The notes under the pieces are model-generated. The model searched no databases and had not been told where the DNA came from. It worked only from the letters and a program-made list of their open reading frames with translations. A program made the position numbers and the translations under genes. A stretch of 57,309 nucleotides of DNA from an uncultured Bacteroidaceae bacterium (GTDB lineage Bacteria; Bacteroidota; Bacteroidia; Bacteroidales; Bacteroidaceae), in NCBI GenBank assembly GCA_905235565.1, contig CAJOLR010000030.1, forward strand, positions 1 through 57,309, read 5' to 3'. Shown one piece after another: positions 8,622 to 15,346 of the stretch (positions are counted from its first letter, which is position 1; each line of letters starts with the position of its first letter).

Positions 8622-10131
8622 CACTCTCCGGTTTGAATTTGTTTATACAGTCTATATATGCCTCCACACTGGCGGTTACTATATCGGTGTCCGACCCGAA
8701 TCCGTAGTACAGATGTCCGTCATTCTCCACCTGCATGTGTACCTTACACATATCGTCCGATCCCTTGGACAGCGCCTGGATTGTCATCTCCTTAAGCGTC
8801 ATGGTGCGGCGGATTATCTGCTTGAGCGCCTTGATGGATGCATCCAGCGGTCCGTTTCCGGTTGACTGGGCACTGAATGAACGGCCATCAACGTTCAGAC
8901 GTATGGTGGCATCGGGTACCACACCTTTTCCGGTAGTCACCTCCAGCGCCTCCAGTTTTACATGACGCTTGGCGGCCACATCGGCCCCAGCCAACATCAG
9001 TATATCATCATCGGTAAGCTCCTTCTTCTTGTCGGCCAGTTTCAGGAATGCCTCATATAAGCGGTTCATTGCCACTGCATCAACCTTTACACCCAGAGCT
9101 GTGAGACGGTGTTTGAGTGCGGCGCGTCCCGAGCGGGCGGTCAGTACTATGTTGGCCTCCTCCAGGCCTATATCCTTGGGGTTGATGATCTCATACGTAC
9201 TGGTGTTTTTGAGCACTCCGTCCTGGTGTATGCCGCTGGAGTGCGCGAATGCGTTGCGGCCCACTATTGCCTTGTTGAACTGCACCGGCATACTCATGAG
9301 CGATGATACCAGACGGCTGGCGGCTGTTATGCGCCGGGTGTTGATGCCGCACTCCAGCGGTATATCATGGTGGCACTTGAGTATCATGGCAATCTCCTCG
9401 AGCGATGTATTGCCGGCCCTCTCGCCCACTCCGTTTATGGTAACTTCCACCTGACGGGCTCCGTTCAGGATTCCGCTCATGGTATTGGCGGTGGCCATCC
9501 CAAGGTCATTGTGGCAGTGCGTGGATAGTATCGCCTTACCGTTGGCAAGTCCGTCCACATGCTCCATCAGGTATTTTATCTTGGCGCCGAACTCATCGGG
9601 AAGACAGTAGCCCGTGGTATCAGGTATGTTTATTATGGTGGCGCCGGCCTTGATTGCTGCCTCGGCCACGCGTGCCAGATACTCGTTATCAGTACGGCCG
9701 GCATCCTCGGCGTAGAACTCCACTTCATCCACCTTCTTTGACACAGCGTACTTGACAGCGGCAACCGCACGCTCCAGGATCTCCTCTCTGGTGCTGTTGA
9801 ACTTATACCTAATGTGCTCGTCACTAGTGCCTATTCCTGTATGGATCCGCTTCAGCCTGGCGTAACGCAGGGCATCGGCGGCTGCGTCTATATCGGCCTC
9901 AACGGCACGGGTCAGGGCGCAGATAATAGGGTTACTCACCGCTTTTGATATTTCCACCACCGAGTTGAAATCGCCCGGGCTGCTTACCGGAAATCCGGCC
10001 TCAATCACATCCACTCCCAGCTGCTCCAGCTGGCGTGCCACCTCAATCTTCTCGATGGTGTTGAGCTGGCAGCCCGGAACCTGTTCGCCGTCCCGGAGTG
10101 TGGTGTCAAAAAAAATGATCCTGTCTGACAT
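8602..10131 (-). CDS. leuA: 2-isopropylmalate synthase
   Basis: The 509-residue protein has the DRE-TIM barrel signature [16 protein letters not shown] at the start, [14 protein letters not shown] with the metal-binding histidines, the [14 protein letters not shown] motif and the SGIHQDG segment. A C-terminal LeuA regulatory domain follows, consistent with leucine feedback. It condenses 2-oxoisovalerate with acetyl-CoA, the first committed leucine step. ATG 10129-10131 is preferred; an upstream TTG in frame would add seven non-conserved residues. It is the first gene of the operon and sits 30 bases behind an attenuator terminator. Confidence 0.96.
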   Translation of the reverse strand: MSDRIIFFDTTLRDGEQVPGCQLNTIEKIEVARQLEQLGVDVIEAGFPVSSPGDFNSVVEISKAVSNPIICALTRAVEADIDAAADALRYARLKRIHTGIGTSDEHIRYKFNSTREEILERAVAAVKYAVSKKVDEVEFYAEDAGRTDNEYLARVAEAAIKAGATIINIPDTTGYCLPDEFGAKIKYLMEHVDGLANGKAILSTHCHNDLGMATANTMSGILNGARQVEVTINGVGERAGNTSLEEIAMILKCHHDIPLECGINTRRITAASRLVSSLMSMPVQFNKAIVGRNAFAHSSGIHQDGVLKNTSTYEIINPKDIGLEEANIVLTARSGRAALKHRLTALGVKVDAVAMNRLYEAFLKLADKKKELTDDDILMLAGADVAAKRHVKLEALEVTTGKGVVPDATIRLNVDGRSFSAQSTGNGPLDASIKALKQIIRRTMTLKEMTIQALSKGSDDMCKVHMQVENDGHLYYGFGSDTDIVTASVEAYIDCINKFKPESDGKDAV

Positions 10132-10160
10132 TTTGTTTTGGTTATTATGCAAATCTAACG

Positions 10161-10195
10161 AAAAAAGCCTCTCTCACTTCTGTGAGAAAGGCTTT
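10161..10195 (-). terminator. Attenuator terminator in front of leuA
   Basis: On the minus strand a 13-bp stem (arms at 10182-10194 and 10165-10177, one G-T pair, 4-base loop) is followed by six T. It lies between the leader peptide and leuA. Its first arm contains CTTTCTCAC, which can instead pair with GTGAGAAAG at 10243-10251 in the end of the leader peptide gene. This gives two mutually exclusive structures. Confidence 0.9.
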
Positions 10196-10237
10196 ATCGC
10201 GTATTGTTAGGTTATTGTCTCAAATCATATATATGCG

Positions 10238-10306
10238 TCAGGCTTTCTCACACCGGTTGTCCGGAATGATAATAATTGATAGAATAATCAAGCCCTGCAG
10301 TCGCAT
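10238..10306 (-). CDS. leu/ile operon leader peptide (22 aa)
   Basis: A short ORF from ATG 10304-10306 to TGA 10238-10240 encodes a peptide beginning MRLQGLIILSIIIIPDN and ending RCEKA. It holds three Leu codons (CTG, TTG, CTA) and six Ile codons, including four Ile in a row. It starts about 27 bases after the predicted transcription start and is followed by a terminator 43 bases later. Its last codons contain the strand that competes with the terminator. A ribosome stalled for lack of charged Leu- or Ile-tRNA would leave this strand free and prevent termination, so leuACDB would be expressed. The mix of Leu and Ile codons fits an operon that also holds CimA. Too short for normal ORF calling. 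Confidence 0.85.
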   Translation of the reverse strand: MRLQGLIILSIIIIPDNRCEKA

Positions 10307-10339
10307 ATAATCTCTGTTTATTCTTACGTTTTGTGCGTG

Positions 10340-10370
10340 CAAAGTTATACACTCCTATCAAAATGACAAA
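10340..10370 (-). promoter_or_regulatory. Promoter of the leu operon
   Basis: On the minus strand TTTG (10367-10370) is followed after 19 bases by TAACTTTG (10340-10347), a perfect match to the Bacteroidetes -33/-7 arrangement. Transcription would start near 10333, leaving a leader of about 200 bases with the leader peptide and attenuator. Confidence 0.85.
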
Positions 10371-10427
10371 ACAATCAGCTCTTTTTTTCTAGTAACCGCA
10401 AAACTTAGGTGGGTAAGCAAAAATCGC

Positions 10428-10435
10428 TACCTTTG
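10428..10435 (+). promoter_or_regulatory. Promoter -7 box of the HPr-kinase-like gene
   Basis: TACCTTTG matches TAnnTTTG and ends nine bases before the ATG at 10445. The transcript would therefore have almost no leader, and an in-frame GTG at 10409 lies upstream of the promoter and can be discarded as start. Confidence 0.6.
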
Positions 10436-10444
10436 TTATTTGGA

Positions 10445-11299
10445 ATGAATAAGGTGTATTACATAGTTGCGGAGCATTTGTTTTGCGTAGAGGCCCAAGA
10501 GAGTGTTTTGGGACTTCTTGGCAACTATGAGCCGTTCAGGACTGAGCAGAGCAAAGATGCACTGTTCAGCCTCACAGTAACTGACGGAGGGCCGATACGC
10601 TACGTTGAGGAGCTGAACCAGGATGAGGAGGGACAGGATATTGTTTGCGGACATACCGGACTGGGAGAGCCGGTGTTTGAGTTCCGGTTTGGCGGTAAGA
10701 CTGCGGGATGGCTGGTCTGCTCGGCCGGATACCGTGAGGGTACGCTTTACCTTAGCGGATTCCAGACTAAGGCGGCTGTTGACAATGCGCTGATGATACA
10801 GTTTGCTATGGCATCGGCCACACTTGATACGGCGTTGTTTCATGCGGCGGCGGTCAGTCTGGACGGCAGGGGGTATATGTTCCTAGGCAAGAGCGGCACC
10901 GGCAAGAGTACACATGCACGGCTGTGGCTCCAGAACATACAGGGTGCTGAACTAATGAATGATGATAATCCGGCAGTTCGCGTTTTTAAAGATGGCACCG
11001 CAGTGGTCTATGGCACACCATGGAGCGGCAAGACGCCTTGCTACCGCAACATTTGCGCTCCTATTGGCGGCATTGTACTGCTCAGTCAGGCTCCATACAA
11101 CCGCATAACAAGGCTTACAGGTATAGGCGCATACGCCGCAGTGGTGCCCAGCATATCTGGCAAGCGGTGGGACAGCCGCATTGCCGACGGCCTGCATGAG
11201 ACTGAGAACGCTCTGGCCAGCAATGTGCCCGTATGGCACTTGGACTGCCTGCCCGATGCTGATGCTGCCCACCTGTGTAAAGATACTATTGCCCTATGA
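10445..11299 (+). CDS. HPr kinase-like / PEP-carboxykinase-fold ATP-binding protein
   Basis: The 284-residue protein has a P-loop FLGKSGTGKSTHARLW at about 147-162, NDDNP at 172-176 and GTPWSGKT at 190-197, the layout of HPr serine kinase/PEPCK-fold proteins. The N-terminal 130 residues are beta-rich and not recognised. Related proteins occur next to lasso-peptide and other RiPP genes, where some phosphorylate a precursor peptide. Here the gene overlaps by four bases an S26 peptidase gene, followed by a PqqD-like gene and an ABC transporter, so a role in peptide modification is inferred. The substrate is unknown. The start is set by the promoter position and by MNKVYYI fitting the fold. Confidence 0.75.
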   Translation: MNKVYYIVAEHLFCVEAQESVLGLLGNYEPFRTEQSKDALFSLTVTDGGPIRYVEELNQDEEGQDIVCGHTGLGEPVFEFRFGGKTAGWLVCSAGYREGTLYLSGFQTKAAVDNALMIQFAMASATLDTALFHAAAVSLDGRGYMFLGKSGTGKSTHARLWLQNIQGAELMNDDNPAVRVFKDGTAVVYGTPWSGKTPCYRNICAPIGGIVLLSQAPYNRITRLTGIGAYAAVVPSISGKRWDSRIADGLHETENALASNVPVWHLDCLPDADAAHLCKDTIAL

Positions 11300-11742
11300 C
11301 CGATGAGCAGATCATACAGGAGGCCGTACGTCTGGTACAGGACGGAGTAAGCGTGACATTCCCTGTCAAGGGACGCAGCATGATACCGTTCATATTCGGC
11401 GGCCGCGAAAGCGTGATACTGCAAAAAACCGGCAGCCTGCAGCGCGGCCAGGTTGTGCTTGCTCAAGTGGGTACTGACCGGTATGTGGTGCATCGGATCA
11501 TAAAGGTAGAGGCAGACCGGATAACCCTGATGGGTGACGGAAACACCTGCGGCACAGAAAGTTGCACACCGGCAAATGTGCTTGCTGTTGCCACACATGT
11601 GGTTGATGAGAAGGGACGGCGCCGCCCGCTGGATTCATTCATTCAGCTGGCCAAGGCACATATATGGTATATGATAAGACCGCTCAGAAGATATATTCTG
11701 GCTGGATTCAGACTATTAAGACCTGCAAAATATAAGATATGA
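11296..11742 (+). CDS. S24/S26-family peptidase (signal-peptidase-like)
   Basis: The 148-residue protein has the signal-peptidase box GRSMIPF with the likely nucleophile Ser28, then YVVHRI with His66 and MGDGN at 79-83. A histidine at the place where bacterial signal peptidase I has lysine is typical of the SipW/ER-type subgroup (Ser-His-Asp). There is no N-terminal membrane anchor; the C-terminal 40 residues are basic and hydrophobic (WYMIRPLRRYILAGF) and may touch the membrane. It overlaps both neighbours by four bases. In context it may trim a peptide before export by the ABC transporter. Catalysis is inferred from the motifs. Confidence 0.75.
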   Translation: MTDEQIIQEAVRLVQDGVSVTFPVKGRSMIPFIFGGRESVILQKTGSLQRGQVVLAQVGTDRYVVHRIIKVEADRITLMGDGNTCGTESCTPANVLAVATHVVDEKGRRRPLDSFIQLAKAHIWYMIRPLRRYILAGFRLLRPAKYKI

Positions 11743-12008
11743 AGATTAAGAACGGATTTGTGCTGCGCACAGTGTGCGGCGAGAACGTGATAGTGGGCGA
11801 AGGGCTTGATGCCATAAATTTTGGCCGCATGCTCAGCCTTAACGAAACCGCCGTCTGGCTATGGAAACAGGCTCAGGAGCAGAGCGATTTTACTGCCCAG
11901 AGTCTCTCGGAAGCTCTCTGTCAGGAGTATGACGTAACCCCTGAGCAGGCGCTACAAGATGTAACTGAGACAATTCAAAACTGGAAACAACTGGGAGTAA
12001 TGGAATGA
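11739..12008 (+). CDS. PqqD-like protein (RiPP recognition element)
   Basis: The 89-residue protein fits the PqqD fold: two N-terminal strands (GFVLRTVCGENVIV), the LNETAVWLWKQ helix typical of PqqD proteins, and two more helices ending NWKQLGVME. PqqD-like domains bind leader peptides of ribosomally made, modified peptides. No radical SAM enzyme, cyclase or lanthipeptide enzyme is nearby, so only the recognition, kinase, protease and export parts are seen. It is translationally coupled to both neighbours by ATGA overlaps. Confidence 0.8.
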   Translation: MKIKNGFVLRTVCGENVIVGEGLDAINFGRMLSLNETAVWLWKQAQEQSDFTAQSLSEALCQEYDVTPEQALQDVTETIQNWKQLGVME

Positions 12009-13624
12009 AGTATTCAAGCTGGATATGGCGTAACACACAAGGCATCCGCTGGAACACGGCGGTGCGCATAGTTACAGGCACTGCACAGGTGGCGCTTGGC
12101 CTGCTTATGGTATGGCTTAGCCGCCGCTTCATAGATGATACCATCCACACCGGATCGGCCCATGACGTAACCGTCATGATCATCTGGCTGGTGCTGACCG
12201 TAGTTGGCGGAGTGCTGCTGCGTCAGGTCTATTTCCTGCTCACCACCAAGGCAAGCATCCGCCAGACCAACGCCATCCGCCTGCGCATGTTCAGCGGGCT
12301 TTTCCGCCGCCAGCTATATGACGAGAAAGAGATACACTCCGGTGACATCAGTTCACGCCTTACCAAGGATATAGAGGTGGTATCAGAGACCACTACCGAT
12401 ACCCTACCCCAAATGTGCATTACCTGCATCCAGCTTATTGGTGCATTCCTGCTGCTCCATTACTTTGACCGCTGGCTAGCATGGGCTCTGCTCATAATGA
12501 CACCGCTTGCAATACTTATGGCCAAGTTCATCGGCCGTAAATTGCGTCAGATGACTCTTGACATACGCCAGGACGAGAGCCGCATCCAGATGCAGGTTCA
12601 GGAGGGCATGGAGAACAACGCCGTGCTGCGCGCCATGGGCAGCCAGGAGTGGATGACCGGCCGCCTGGACACCGCCCAGCAACAGCTTAAGGGCAACATA
12701 ATGCGCCGCACCCGCTTTACCATAATGATACGCATCATACTGGGCAGCGCTTTCGGTCTGGGTTATCTGCTGGCATTTGTCTGGGGAGGCCTGCAACTGC
12801 GCTCCGGAGCCATCACGTTCGGTATCATGACATCGTTCCTGCAGCTGGTGGGCCAGATACAGCACCCGGTGATGCAGCTACTCAACCTGGTGCCGCAGGT
12901 AATACACTCCACTGCCAGCATAGACCGTCTGCATGAACTTGAAACCCTTGCAACCGGGCCCGACACCTCAACCCTGCACCCCAACCTGAGCGGCATCCGG
13001 TTTGATAACGTAAGCTTCCGCTACGCAGGCGGTGACCGTCAGATTCTGTCAGACTTTACACATGATTTCCTGCCTGGTACCAAGACGGCACTAATGGGTG
13101 AGACCGGCATAGGCAAGACCACCCTGTTCCGCCTCATGCTGGGATTCATCGCCCCCCAGAGCGGCAGCATCAGCCTCTATGGGACGGACGGCAGCACCAT
13201 GCCTGTGGGCGCCCAGACCCGTCCCGACTTTGTGTTCGTGCCCCAGGGCAACACCCTTATGAGCGGCAGCATCCGGTTTAATATGCAGGTGGCCAACCCG
13301 GATGCATCGGACAATCAGATAAAAGAAGCCTTGCACACCGCCTGCGCTGATTTTGTAATGGAACTGCCCGACGGACTGGACACCCAGCTGGCCGAGCGCG
13401 GCAGCGGTCTGAGTGAAGGTCAGGCCCAAAGGATAGCAATAGCCCGGGGCTTGCTGCGTCCGGGCTCCATATTGCTGCTTGATGAGATTAGCTCATCATT
13501 GGACCCCGAAACCGAGTCAGAACTCTACCGCCGCCTCTTCCAGGCCCATCCCGGCAAGACTATGATCTTTATCACTCACCGCACCGCCGTCACTACGCTC
13601 TGCGACTCAACCCTCACACTCTAA
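12005..13624 (+). CDS. ABC transporter, fused permease and ATPase
   Basis: The 539-residue protein starts with a six-helix exporter-type membrane domain (about residues 15-300). A nucleotide-binding domain follows with Walker A GETGIGKTT, the signature LSEGQAQRIAIARG, Walker B ILLLDEISSSLDPE and the switch histidine in FITHR. There is no N-terminal C39 peptidase domain, which may be why a separate S26 peptidase gene is present. It is the last of four overlapping genes and probably exports the product of the cluster. The substrate is not known. A palindromic repeat starts five bases after its stop. Confidence 0.85.
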   Translation: MKYSSWIWRNTQGIRWNTAVRIVTGTAQVALGLLMVWLSRRFIDDTIHTGSAHDVTVMIIWLVLTVVGGVLLRQVYFLLTTKASIRQTNAIRLRMFSGLFRRQLYDEKEIHSGDISSRLTKDIEVVSETTTDTLPQMCITCIQLIGAFLLLHYFDRWLAWALLIMTPLAILMAKFIGRKLRQMTLDIRQDESRIQMQVQEGMENNAVLRAMGSQEWMTGRLDTAQQQLKGNIMRRTRFTIMIRIILGSAFGLGYLLAFVWGGLQLRSGAITFGIMTSFLQLVGQIQHPVMQLLNLVPQVIHSTASIDRLHELETLATGPDTSTLHPNLSGIRFDNVSFRYAGGDRQILSDFTHDFLPGTKTALMGETGIGKTTLFRLMLGFIAPQSGSISLYGTDGSTMPVGAQTRPDFVFVPQGNTLMSGSIRFNMQVANPDASDNQIKEALHTACADFVMELPDGLDTQLAERGSGLSEGQAQRIAIARGLLRPGSILLLDEISSSLDPETESELYRRLFQAHPGKTMIFITHRTAVTTLCDSTLTL

Positions 13625-13628
13625 CTAA

Positions 13629-13661
13629 AATGACACAAAGGGATCTGATTCCTGCGTCATT
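13629..13661. repeat. Palindromic repeat, copy 1 (after ABC gene)
   Basis: AATGACACA and TGCGTCATT form a 9-bp stem with one mismatch around a 15-base loop that contains GGGATCTGATTCC. It lies five bases after the stop of the ABC gene. Stem and loop resemble copy 2 at 19003 (both preceded by ACTAAAATGA) and, in the stem, the copies at 38820 and 40851. Confidence 0.6.
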
Positions 13662-13663
13662 AT

Positions 13664-13799
13664 GTTCAGTATGTTGAACGATTTTGCACAAAATATGTTC
13701 AACATATTGAACATATTATTCTAATCAAAAGCGACATAATACCAATTGTTCAGTATGTTAAACAGATTTGTTTCTAAAATGTTTTGTACATTGAACATT
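13664..13799. promoter_or_regulatory. Array of TGTTCA/TGAACA palindromes upstream of the ATPase gene
   Basis: Three palindromic sites precede the ATPase gene: GTTCA-N6-TGAAC at 13664-13679, a 24-base site with perfect 10-bp arms (ATATGTTCAA/TTGAACATAT) at 13693-13716, and GTTCAGTATGTTAAAC at 13748-13763. A half site TTGAACA lies at 13791-13797. A -7-like TATCTTTA at 13808-13815 follows. The arrangement suggests cooperative binding of a dimeric regulator. The regulator is not identified. Confidence 0.55.
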
Positions 13800-13842
13800 C
13801 TTTTGTTTATCTTTACACCCGAAAATATAATAGAGTGAGAGA

Positions 13843-15045
13843 ATGGAAGCACTGATTAGAAGACACATTAACAGAATGCAGACTGTAAAACTGGATTTTG
13901 TCAGAAGTGTAATGGAAGAAATCGACTGGAATGATCGTCTGCTGATGATTAAGGGACAAAAGGGTGTGGGAAAGACCACACTCATGACTCAACGCATTAT
14001 GCAGGTGTTTGGACCTGTTAATACCACTGAAGTGTTGTATGTCAGCTTGGATAATATCTATTTTGGTACGCACAATCTTCTGGATTTCATTGAGCAATTT
14101 CATGCGCAAGGCGGGAAATACCTGTTTCTGGACGAAGTGCATAAATACAAAGGTTGGAGTTTGGAAATCAAGAATGCGTACGATGAATTTGAAGATATGC
14201 ACTTTGTGTTGAGCGGCTCTTCTCTGGTAAACCTTAATGAAGGTCAGGCTGATTTGTCGCGCCGCTGCATTACATATACCATACAGGGACTTTCGTTCAG
14301 AGAGTATCTGAATATGTTTCATCAGATGGACTTCAAGAAGAGGTCACTTCAGGAGATCCTGACGGATGGCAATAGCCTATGTGCGCAGGTGAATGCGCAA
14401 TTACGTCCACTGCCACTTTTTTCGGAATATCTGCGTTATGGGTACTATCCGTTCCTGAAAGAGGGACAGAATAATTACTATGTACGCATAGAGAATATTG
14501 TCAATACTATCATAGAGGAGGAATTGCCTCAGTTGAGGAAACTGGATGTAGGGAATATCCGGAAGATAAAGTCACTTTTGGGAATTCTTTCATCAGGTGT
14601 TCCTTATACTGTCGACACTACAAAACTGTCATTGATGGCTCAGATTTCGAGAAATACCTTGTTGCTGTATCTGCAGAATCTCAATGAGGCTCGATTGATT
14701 CAGTTGCTCTATTCTGATATCACTAATGTGAAACGATTGCAAAAACCCGATAAGATTTATATTGAGAATACCAACATGTTGCATGCCCTCACCTCTACAC
14801 AGGTCAATGAAGGAACGGAACGCGAAGTGTTTTTCGTTAATCAGCTATCAGCAGCTCATGTGGTTGAGTATAGCAAAACATCTGCAGACTTCACTATAGA
14901 TCATCAGTTTACCATTGAGGTTGGCGGACGCTCTAAGGATGGTAAACAGATTGCGGGTGTCGCCAACAGTTTCATTGCTTCAGCTGACCAAGAATATGTA
15001 CTCGGAAACAAAATTCCCCTCTGGCTCTTTGGTTTTTTGTATTAA
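13843..15045 (+). CDS. AAA-type ATPase with DUF4143 domain
   Basis: The 400-residue protein has Walker A GQKGVGKTT at 38-46 and Walker B YLFLDEVHK at about 93-101, followed by sensor-like VLSGSS and the SFREYL segment. The C-terminal half (winged-helix-like region, then DFTIDHQFTIEVGGRSKDG) matches the DUF4143 nuclease-fold part of the Bacteroidetes AAA_14/DUF4143 family. These proteins are widespread and their function is unknown. The gene is AT-richer than the cluster upstream and has its own operator-like region and a downstream terminator, so it is a separate unit. Confidence 0.88.
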   Translation: MEALIRRHINRMQTVKLDFVRSVMEEIDWNDRLLMIKGQKGVGKTTLMTQRIMQVFGPVNTTEVLYVSLDNIYFGTHNLLDFIEQFHAQGGKYLFLDEVHKYKGWSLEIKNAYDEFEDMHFVLSGSSLVNLNEGQADLSRRCITYTIQGLSFREYLNMFHQMDFKKRSLQEILTDGNSLCAQVNAQLRPLPLFSEYLRYGYYPFLKEGQNNYYVRIENIVNTIIEEELPQLRKLDVGNIRKIKSLLGILSSGVPYTVDTTKLSLMAQISRNTLLLYLQNLNEARLIQLLYSDITNVKRLQKPDKIYIENTNMLHALTSTQVNEGTEREVFFVNQLSAAHVVEYSKTSADFTIDHQFTIEVGGRSKDGKQIAGVANSFIASADQEYVLGNKIPLWLFGFLY

Positions 15046-15101
15046 ATCACTCTGCAGGACACTGGCGCCCGCTCACTTACTACAAGGTGCTTAAGCAGCA
15101 A

Positions 15102-15134
15102 GAAGCCCAAACGGGTATTCCCCATTTGGGCCTC
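15102..15134. terminator. Hairpin terminator between ATPase and small peptide genes
   Basis: GCCCAAA-C-GGG (15105-15115) pairs with CCC-CA-TTTGGGC (15120-15131) around TATT. It sits between convergent genes ending at 15045 and 15156 and can serve both. Confidence 0.7.
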
Positions 15135-15155
15135 TTGATTAGGAATCTGTTCCAA

Positions 15156-15311
15156 TCAAGCCAGACTATCGTCTCTGCCTGACATCTGACCGGGTATCTG
15201 GCCGAATCCGCCTCCCCAGCCCGGGATTGTCCTGTCTGCACTGCCGCACAGGATACTTGTTAACTCAATTTCTATAACCTGAGTATGTGGTTTGCTATAT
15301 ATCTTTTTCAT
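15156..15311 (-). CDS. Small peptide with conserved ILCGS-type motif (51 aa)
   Basis: A 51-residue ORF starting MKKIYSKPHTQVIEIE continues to SILCGS and a glycine-rich tail with WGGGFGQ. I have seen this pattern (MKK-Y-P-V-E then I/L-L-C/A-GS) in many unannotated Bacteroidetes small ORFs, often downstream of secreted proteins. ATG 15309-15311 is chosen; a longer ORF starting at 15350 overlaps the stop of the large upstream gene. Function is unknown. A Gly-rich tail after a short conserved head could suit a processed peptide, but there is no direct evidence. Confidence 0.55.
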   Translation of the reverse strand: MKKIYSKPHTQVIEIELTSILCGSADRTIPGWGGGFGQIPGQMSGRDDSLA

Positions 15312-15346
15312 AATTATTGCTGTCATTTGATTACGGACTGTGGTTA

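Noticed and set aside
10409-10444. GTG start giving 12 extra residues for the HPr-kinase-like protein
   Set aside because: The predicted promoter -7 box (10428-10435) lies inside this extension, so it would not be transcribed.
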